Assembly (NCBI GenBank): GCA_018303125.1
Contig: JAGVYS010000005.1
Coordinates: 1 to 46,201 of the forward strand
DNA length: 46,201 nucleotides
Direction: 5' to 3'
DNA from: Candidatus Woesearchaeota archaeon
Lineage (GTDB): Archaea > Nanobdellota > Nanobdellia > Woesearchaeales > WJIZ01
Shown here: piece after piece, positions 42,165-46,201 of the stretch
How positions within the stretch are numbered: the stretch's first letter is position 1
Layout of the letters: every line of letters begins with the position of its first letter
Made by a program: the position numbers and the translations under genes
The notes under the pieces: generated by a model
What the model was told of the DNA's origin: nothing
Database searches by the model: none
What the model saw: the letters and a program-made list of their open reading frames with translations, nothing else

Positions 42165-42340
42165 TAAACCAAAAAAAAAGGGATGGATAATTCGGTTACC
42201 CTGAAAAGGATGCGAATCATCTAAGCCTCTGTCATATGCCCGCAATTAATACGGAGTCTGGACTATAACTCTCCGTAAGAAACCAGCATTTGTCAAGCTT
42301 CGCCCGATGACGCGAGAAAGATAACCTTTAAAACAAATTG
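42165..42340 (+). ncRNA. Candidate structured RNA or leader upstream of the basic small protein
   Basis: A set of nested pairings can be drawn. aagc (42223-42226) pairs with gctt (42297-42300). catatgc pairs with gcatttg with one mismatch. acggag (42251-42256) pairs perfectly with ctccgt (42271-42276). Next, cttcgc/gcgag-aaag forms a further stem around cccgatga. A 13-codon frame (ATG 42183) with no known match is also present. No known riboswitch or RNA family is recognised; RNase P and SRP RNA motifs are absent. The element ends in a second TATA-like word (cctttaaaac, 42325-42334). Confidence 0.45.
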
Positions 42341-42415
42341 AGAGGTTAAGACTGAGTCGATAATTGTTTGAGGCACTCTCTCACCGAGTCCAGTTCCCTT
42401 TTGGGGTTTTCTTGT

Positions 42416-42544
42416 ATGGCAAAGAAAAAAAAGAAGGCAGCAAAAAGGCCCAAGAGCCTTAAAAGAAAAAAGAGCAGGAAAAGCAAGGAATCAAAGGTAA
42501 GAAAACTTATCGCTCTCGCCAAGAGAAGAAAGAAGAAAAGGTAA
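42416..42544 (+). CDS. 42-residue highly basic protein
   Basis: ATG 42416 to TAA 42544. Twenty-four of 42 residues are Lys or Arg (MAKKKKKAAKRPKSLKRKKS ...). Such proteins bind RNA or DNA: they may be small ribosomal proteins (eL41-like in charge, though not in sequence) or chromatin proteins. TATA-like cctttaaaac (42325-42334) is about 85 bases upstream, leaving an untranslated leader that can form stems (gagag with ctctc). No family recognised. Confidence 0.5.
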   Translation: MAKKKKKAAKRPKSLKRKKSRKSKESKVRKLIALAKRRKKKR

Positions 42545-42603
42545 TTTTCTTCAATCTGCCTCAAAGTAGACATGTTTTTAAACGTAAAAAACTTCCGCTT
42601 GTA

Positions 42604-44673
42604 ATGCTCCTGAAAACTCTCAGGATGGAGAACATAAGAAGCTATGACAATGCATGCATAGACTTTCCTCAAGGTTCCATTCTCCTTGCAGGAGACATAG
42701 GCTCAGGCAAATCTACAATTCTTCATGCAATTGAATTCTCACTGTTCGGCCTGAAGCTGGGTGAGCTTTCAGGAAGTGACCTGCTCAGGCATGGAAAAAA
42801 TCATGGCTCTGTTGAGCTCTCACTTGAAGTTGACAAAAATGAGATTACAGTAAAGAGGACTCTAAGGAGGGTAAAGGATAAAATAGGACAAGGACCAGGA
42901 TATATTATCATCAATGGCACAAAGCAGGATTTAATGCCAAAAGAGATAAGGGCAAAAGTCTACGAGCTGCTTAATTATCCCTCTTCGCTTCTTTCAAAGA
43001 ACCATGACCTGATATACCGCTACACTATCTACACACCGCAGGAACACATGAAAAGGATAATATCTGAAAACAGGGAAATCAGGCTCGATACTCTAAGGAA
43101 AGTTTTCAGCATAGACAAGTACAAACGCATAAGGGAAAATGCCTCCCTCTATTCCAGGCAGCTCAGGGATTCAGCCAGCAGAATGGAAGGAATCATATCT
43201 GACTTGGACAAAAGAACAGGAGAAATGGCCGAGGCAGAGAAAAAGCTGAATTTGCTGTCAATAAAAAAGAATTCGATAAGCAGTGTAGTGGCAGAAAAGG
43301 CAATGGTAGTCTCTTCTGCCAGGGAAAGACTAGCCGTACATGAAGAATCCATAAGGCATCTGATGGAGTGCAAAAAAGAAATAGCTGTACTTGAAGCAGA
43401 GTTGTCCTCTCTTTTGAGAAAAAAGGAAGATTGCAATAAGGATTCGGTAAGGCTTGAAGCGCAAATATCTGCCCTAAGAGAAGAGCTGAAGAGCTATGAT
43501 GCCACATCAGTATCAGGAAATCTGAATGCCAAGGATATGGAAAAGCGCTCAATTGAGAGATTTATAGCCGAGCTCAGGGAGACAAAATCGCTGCTCCTGG
43601 GAAGGGTAGAACAGATTGGCGGACAGGCAAAGAAGGTCAAGGATATATCAGAGTGCCCACTATGCCTCCAAAGCGTCCCGCATGAACACAAAAGCAGCAT
43701 CATTGCTTCTGCAGAGGAATCAATCACAAGCATAAGGAAAGAAGTATCGCGCCTAGAACAGGAAGAGGGAACAGCAAAGGCTAGGCTAATCATAGCATCG
43801 GAGGAATACAGGATACTGTTGGAAAAGGATTCTATTGGCAGGGCACTGAAGATAAAAAAGCAGGTTGCTGATGAAAAGAAAGCTTCAATGAATAAGCTCC
43901 TCAAAGATTCAGAATCATGCGGCATAAGAATAGATGAGATAAGCAGAAAGAAAGTTGATTTATCTACCAGAATTGAAAACCTTTCCGGGGCAGAAAAGGA
44001 ATACCTATCTGAAAAATCATCTTTTAATTTCCTCCTCACTGAGGAAAAAAAGTTGGAAATATCTCTTGCAGAGTGCTCAAAGGAATTGGAAGGGGTATCC
44101 TCATACTATGAGGCGATCAATAAAGAGGTTGCAGAAAAGCAAATTATAAGGGAACAGTTAATTAGCATTGCATCTCTCCGCAATTTCCTTGAGACAGGAT
44201 TTTCTAAACTTGTAGATTCAATAGAAAAGCACGTTTTCATGGTCGCTTATAATGAATTCAATTTCTGCTTCCAGAATTGGTTCAGCCTGCTGCTGGAAGA
44301 CGGCAGCATAGCATCAAGGCTTGATGATTCTTTCTCTGTAATTATTGAGCAGAACGGCTACGATGCAAGCGTTGATGGGCTTTCCGGTGGAGAGAAAACA
44401 TGCGTTGCCCTTGCATACAGGCTATCGCTTAACAAGGCAATCAATGACATAATGTCGGGGATAAGGACAAAGGGGCTGATAATACTTGATGAACCAACAG
44501 AGGGCTTCTCTTCAGAGCAGCTTGACAGGGTCAGGAATGTCCTGAATGAGCTCAATATGAAGCAGACAATAATAGTGTCCCATGAGGAAAAGGTGGAAGG
44601 ATTTGTTGACTCTGTGATAAGGGTAAGGAGAGGTCCATCAGGTTGCAGCGAAATAGAAAGGAAAACAATTTAA
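42604..44673 (+). CDS. rad50: Rad50-type SMC ATPase
   Basis: 689 residues, shorter than the usual 850-900 of archaeal Rad50, with shortened coils. N-terminal ATPase half MLLKTLRMENIRSYDNACID with Walker A GDIGSGKST (30-38) and the Q-loop region. Coiled coil with the zinc hook CPLC (residues 351-354). C-terminal half with signature LSGGEKTCVALAYRLSL (about 592-608) and Walker B GLIILDEPTEGF. Part of double-strand-break repair with Mre11, HerA and NurA; none of these is in the window. TATA-like gtttttaaac about 26 bases upstream of the ATG suggests a leaderless message. Confidence 0.9.
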   Translation: MLLKTLRMENIRSYDNACIDFPQGSILLAGDIGSGKSTILHAIEFSLFGLKLGELSGSDLLRHGKNHGSVELSLEVDKNEITVKRTLRRVKDKIGQGPGYIIINGTKQDLMPKEIRAKVYELLNYPSSLLSKNHDLIYRYTIYTPQEHMKRIISENREIRLDTLRKVFSIDKYKRIRENASLYSRQLRDSASRMEGIISDLDKRTGEMAEAEKKLNLLSIKKNSISSVVAEKAMVVSSARERLAVHEESIRHLMECKKEIAVLEAELSSLLRKKEDCNKDSVRLEAQISALREELKSYDATSVSGNLNAKDMEKRSIERFIAELRETKSLLLGRVEQIGGQAKKVKDISECPLCLQSVPHEHKSSIIASAEESITSIRKEVSRLEQEEGTAKARLIIASEEYRILLEKDSIGRALKIKKQVADEKKASMNKLLKDSESCGIRIDEISRKKVDLSTRIENLSGAEKEYLSEKSSFNFLLTEEKKLEISLAECSKELEGVSSYYEAINKEVAEKQIIREQLISIASLRNFLETGFSKLVDSIEKHVFMVAYNEFNFCFQNWFSLLLEDGSIASRLDDSFSVIIEQNGYDASVDGLSGGEKTCVALAYRLSLNKAINDIMSGIRTKGLIILDEPTEGFSSEQLDRVRNVLNELNMKQTIIVSHEEKVEGFVDSVIRVRRGPSGCSEIERKTI

Positions 44674-44696
44674 ACACTCTTTTCTGGATAATTTCG

Positions 44697-45920
44697 ATGA
44701 ACAGGCTGTATGCCCATATCCTTGCAATAATAATCTATACGTCCATTGTTATGGCTGCAGGTGGTGGCGGAGGCTCAAGCAGCTCAGGCTCCGGTAGCAG
44801 TTCCTCTGGCTCTGGCGATTCTTCTTCCGGCTCTGATTTCTATTTTAGCTCTCCTATTTGCGACGATACAGGCAAGGTAACTTTCAGGCAAAAGCCTTCT
44901 ATAAAGCCAGTAATTGCAGAAATAGGCTCAGCCAATGTCCAGATAAAGGGAATATGGGAAGGAACTGAATTCATATCAGAGGAGGCTGAAGCAAATGAGA
45001 AGGGTGAATACATAATAAGGGATGCTGTTAACGGTGACAGAAAATTCGAATGTCCCGGACTGAGTTTTAGCTGCAGGATGGTGAATATAAGCATAGGCAA
45101 GTGCACATATTCCAATAAGGGCACAAAGGCACCTTTTAAGCTTGAAGGTCCAAAAACATCCAAGGACAGCCTGAAAATCAAGTTTTCTTTCCCTGATTCA
45201 CCTGTCCTTTCCTATTCAAAAGGAATAAAGTCATCAGAATTGGACAGCTTAAGGATAACCGATGAAGGCCTTTCGCTTTACAGCATTGATGCACCGATAT
45301 ATACAGAATCATTGATGCAGATTTCATATGAAGGCTGCCTTGGAAACTATTATGTCTATTCCCAAATAAAATGCACAGAAGATGAGCCTGCTTCTGAGAA
45401 GAAGGGCTCTGAGCTTAAGTGTGGAGGCTATCTGGACATAGAGGATAGGGTAGGGTGCAGGATAAGCCTAAGGGAAGAAAAATCAAAAGAATACGAGAAC
45501 TTCTTTCCTGAAGAATGCATGGCAAGGGATGACTGGAAAGAATGCCTTAAGGTTTACCAGTCCGTACAAAAATGTTGGAGCTTTCCAAATGGCAATGAGA
45601 GAATTAGCTGCGTCAAGGGACAGCTTGACCTGGGAGATATAGCAAAAGAGAAAGATTCATGCAGCGATAAAAATTGCCTCGCCATGCTTAGAGAGAAGAT
45701 TTACTCGCTTATAAAATTCAGGCTCTACAATCTTGAGGAGGAAGCAGAAATCCTTATGGAAGATGGGGAGCTTGAGAGAAATGACCTCATTGACTTTGTT
45801 GTAAGGATGGAAAAGACCAAGCTTGCCTTCAACAATGCAAAAACAAAAGCAGATAGGAAAGCAGCCATACTTAAAGCCAGTGAAGCCTGGAAAGGATTGG
45901 TTGCGAAGGTGAAAAAATGA
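44697..45920 (+). CDS. Secreted protein with Ser/Gly-rich linker
   Basis: 408 residues from ATG 44697. A signal peptide (MNRLYAHILAIIIYTSIVMA) precedes a low-complexity Gly/Ser linker (residues 22-45), then a beta-rich domain (45-230) with cysteines (CPGLSFSCRM), and a helical C-terminal domain (about 260-408) with a further set of cysteines. TATA-like acaatttaaac lies about 27 bases upstream. An in-frame start at 44643 inside rad50 lacks a promoter. No family recognised. A tiny lipoprotein gene overlaps its stop, so they may form a surface pair. Confidence 0.7.
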   Translation: MNRLYAHILAIIIYTSIVMAAGGGGGSSSSGSGSSSSGSGDSSSGSDFYFSSPICDDTGKVTFRQKPSIKPVIAEIGSANVQIKGIWEGTEFISEEAEANEKGEYIIRDAVNGDRKFECPGLSFSCRMVNISIGKCTYSNKGTKAPFKLEGPKTSKDSLKIKFSFPDSPVLSYSKGIKSSELDSLRITDEGLSLYSIDAPIYTESLMQISYEGCLGNYYVYSQIKCTEDEPASEKKGSELKCGGYLDIEDRVGCRISLREEKSKEYENFFPEECMARDDWKECLKVYQSVQKCWSFPNGNERISCVKGQLDLGDIAKEKDSCSDKNCLAMLREKIYSLIKFRLYNLEEEAEILMEDGELERNDLIDFVVRMEKTKLAFNNAKTKADRKAAILKASEAWKGLVAKVKK

Positions 45921-46093
45921 GATGCCTTATTGCCTTAGCCCTGATTTTCCTTGTGGCCTGTTCTCCTGTTGCAGATGTTGAGCCTGAAGAAGAAGTATTG
46001 GTTGAGGAGAATGCCTCAGCTGAGCAGGAAAGCATAAAAAATCTTTATGACGGGCTGGATGAAGCAATGAATGAGCTTGACCTTGTTGAATAA
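45917..46093 (+). CDS. Small lipoprotein, 58 residues
   Basis: ATG 45917 overlaps the preceding stop (ATGA). MRCLIALALIFLVACSPVAD is a signal peptide with lipobox LVAC; the mature peptide is about 44 residues, acidic (EPEEEVLVEEN) and helical. It ends in TAA at 46093. Too short to assign; probably works with the upstream secreted protein. Confidence 0.65.
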   Translation: MRCLIALALIFLVACSPVADVEPEEEVLVEENASAEQESIKNLYDGLDEAMNELDLVE

Positions 46094-46117
46094 GTCATGC
46101 CATTGTAAAAACTAAAA

Positions 46118-46161
46118 GGGCGGCTATCTGAAGGTTGAAACCTTCAGCGTTTCCGCCGCCC
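46118..46161. terminator. Strong GC-rich stem-loop, terminator or RNA
   Basis: The outer stem gggcggc (46118-46124) pairs perfectly with gccgccc (46155-46161). The inner stem ctgaaggt (46128-46135) pairs perfectly with accttcag (46140-46147) around a tgaa loop. The internal bulges are 3 and 7 bases. On the minus strand the hairpin is followed by TTTTAGTTTTT, as in a terminator for a gene entering from the right. On the plus strand no T-run follows. It could also be a stable RNA; no known family fits. Confidence 0.45.
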
Positions 46162-46201
46162 ACGAAATTCAAAACCCCATTAAACTCTTCTGTTCTCTTG
46201 T

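Noticed and set aside
42181-42250. A fluoride riboswitch (ggatgg ... ctga)
   Set aside because: Only loose words match; the conserved pseudoknot pairing and spacing are missing.
42305-42360. A C/D-box sRNA (gatga ... ctga)
   Set aside because: C and D box-like words are 50 bases apart, but the C box is poor, no C'/D' pair is clear, and no terminal stem forms.
46118-46170. An H/ACA guide RNA
   Set aside because: The internal loop is suggestive, but the downstream triplet is ACG rather than ACA and no K-turn is visible in the upper stem.
1-46201. CRISPR arrays, insertion sequences and transposases
   Set aside because: No evenly spaced repeats, no terminal inverted repeats with a transposase, and no integrase-like protein were found. 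No ribosomal RNA was seen either.

Overview
The window reads as an archaeal chromosome segment. Several genes are archaeal markers: ribosomal protein eL21, RNA polymerase subunit RpoF (Rpb4), a DUF655 protein, archaeal SepF, ZPR1, a TrmB-type regulator, a ThiN-domain regulator, bifunctional phosphoglucose/phosphomannose isomerase, a Rad50-type ATPase and pilins with class III-like signal peptides. Most first genes of transcription units have an A/T-rich TATA-like element about 25 bases before the start codon, which points to leaderless transcripts. Genes inside operons instead have GAGGTG-type ribosome sites or 4-base ATGA overlaps. Compact packing, AGG/AGA-rich arginine codons, many fused or split genes and bacterial-type acquisitions fit a gene-rich DPANN-like lineage (for example Woesearchaeota or relatives). 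That placement is inference, not something the sequence proves.

Layout. 1-6.3 kb: the end of an archaeal ATPase/nuclease-like protein, a YkgJ-type cysteine-cluster protein, the NAD(P)H-hydrate repair pair nnrE-nnrD, a free-standing NFACT RNA-binding half, and a methyltransferase behind a porin-like beta-barrel gene. 6.3-10 kb: a divergent TrmB-type regulator with a palindrome in the shared promoter, phosphomannomutase, a Yip1-like membrane protein and an unknown protein. 10.0-16.8 kb: a complete histidine pathway packed into six overlapping genes on the minus strand (hisG-hisC-HAD fusion, hisB, hisH, hisF, hisA-hisI-hisE fusion, hisD). A tRNA-His gene lies directly in front of it, and prs, which makes the PRPP substrate, follows upstream. 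17.8-22.4 kb: an accessory signalling and surface stretch with a lipoprotein bearing calcium-loop-like repeats, an FHA protein, an AbrB/PhoU-type protein and a membrane Hanks-type kinase. 22.4-28.6 kb: a small zinc-ribbon protein, two unknown proteins, a radical SAM protein, a DUF1461/Lit-like membrane protein, bacterial-type triosephosphate isomerase, a pilin-like trio, ZPR1 and SepF. 28.7-31.2 kb: Pta and a PEP-utilising mobile-domain protein.

31.2-39.3 kb is a thiamine island: thiR-thiF-thiO-thiS-thiG-thiE-SSS transporter-tenA-thiL on the plus strand, with thiD converging. The thiazole branch (ThiF/ThiO/ThiS/ThiG) is of the bacterial kind, yet the first gene is an archaeal HTH-ThiN repressor with a 17-base palindrome in front of it. 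No thiC is present, so the pyrimidine moiety may come from salvage through the transporter, TenA and ThiD. 39.4-46.2 kb: eL21-rpoF, an unknown gene, DUF655, PGI/PMI, a structured untranslated stretch before a 42-residue very basic protein, Rad50, a secreted Ser/Gly-linker protein, a tiny lipoprotein and a strong GC-rich stem-loop at the edge.

The points most worth following are the HisG-HisC-HAD fusion transcribed from behind tRNA-His (with a possible frameshift at its start and an unusual tRNA-His end), the hybrid thiamine operon, the porin-like gene under a TrmB-type regulator, and the unassigned structured RNAs near 42.2 and 46.1 kb.
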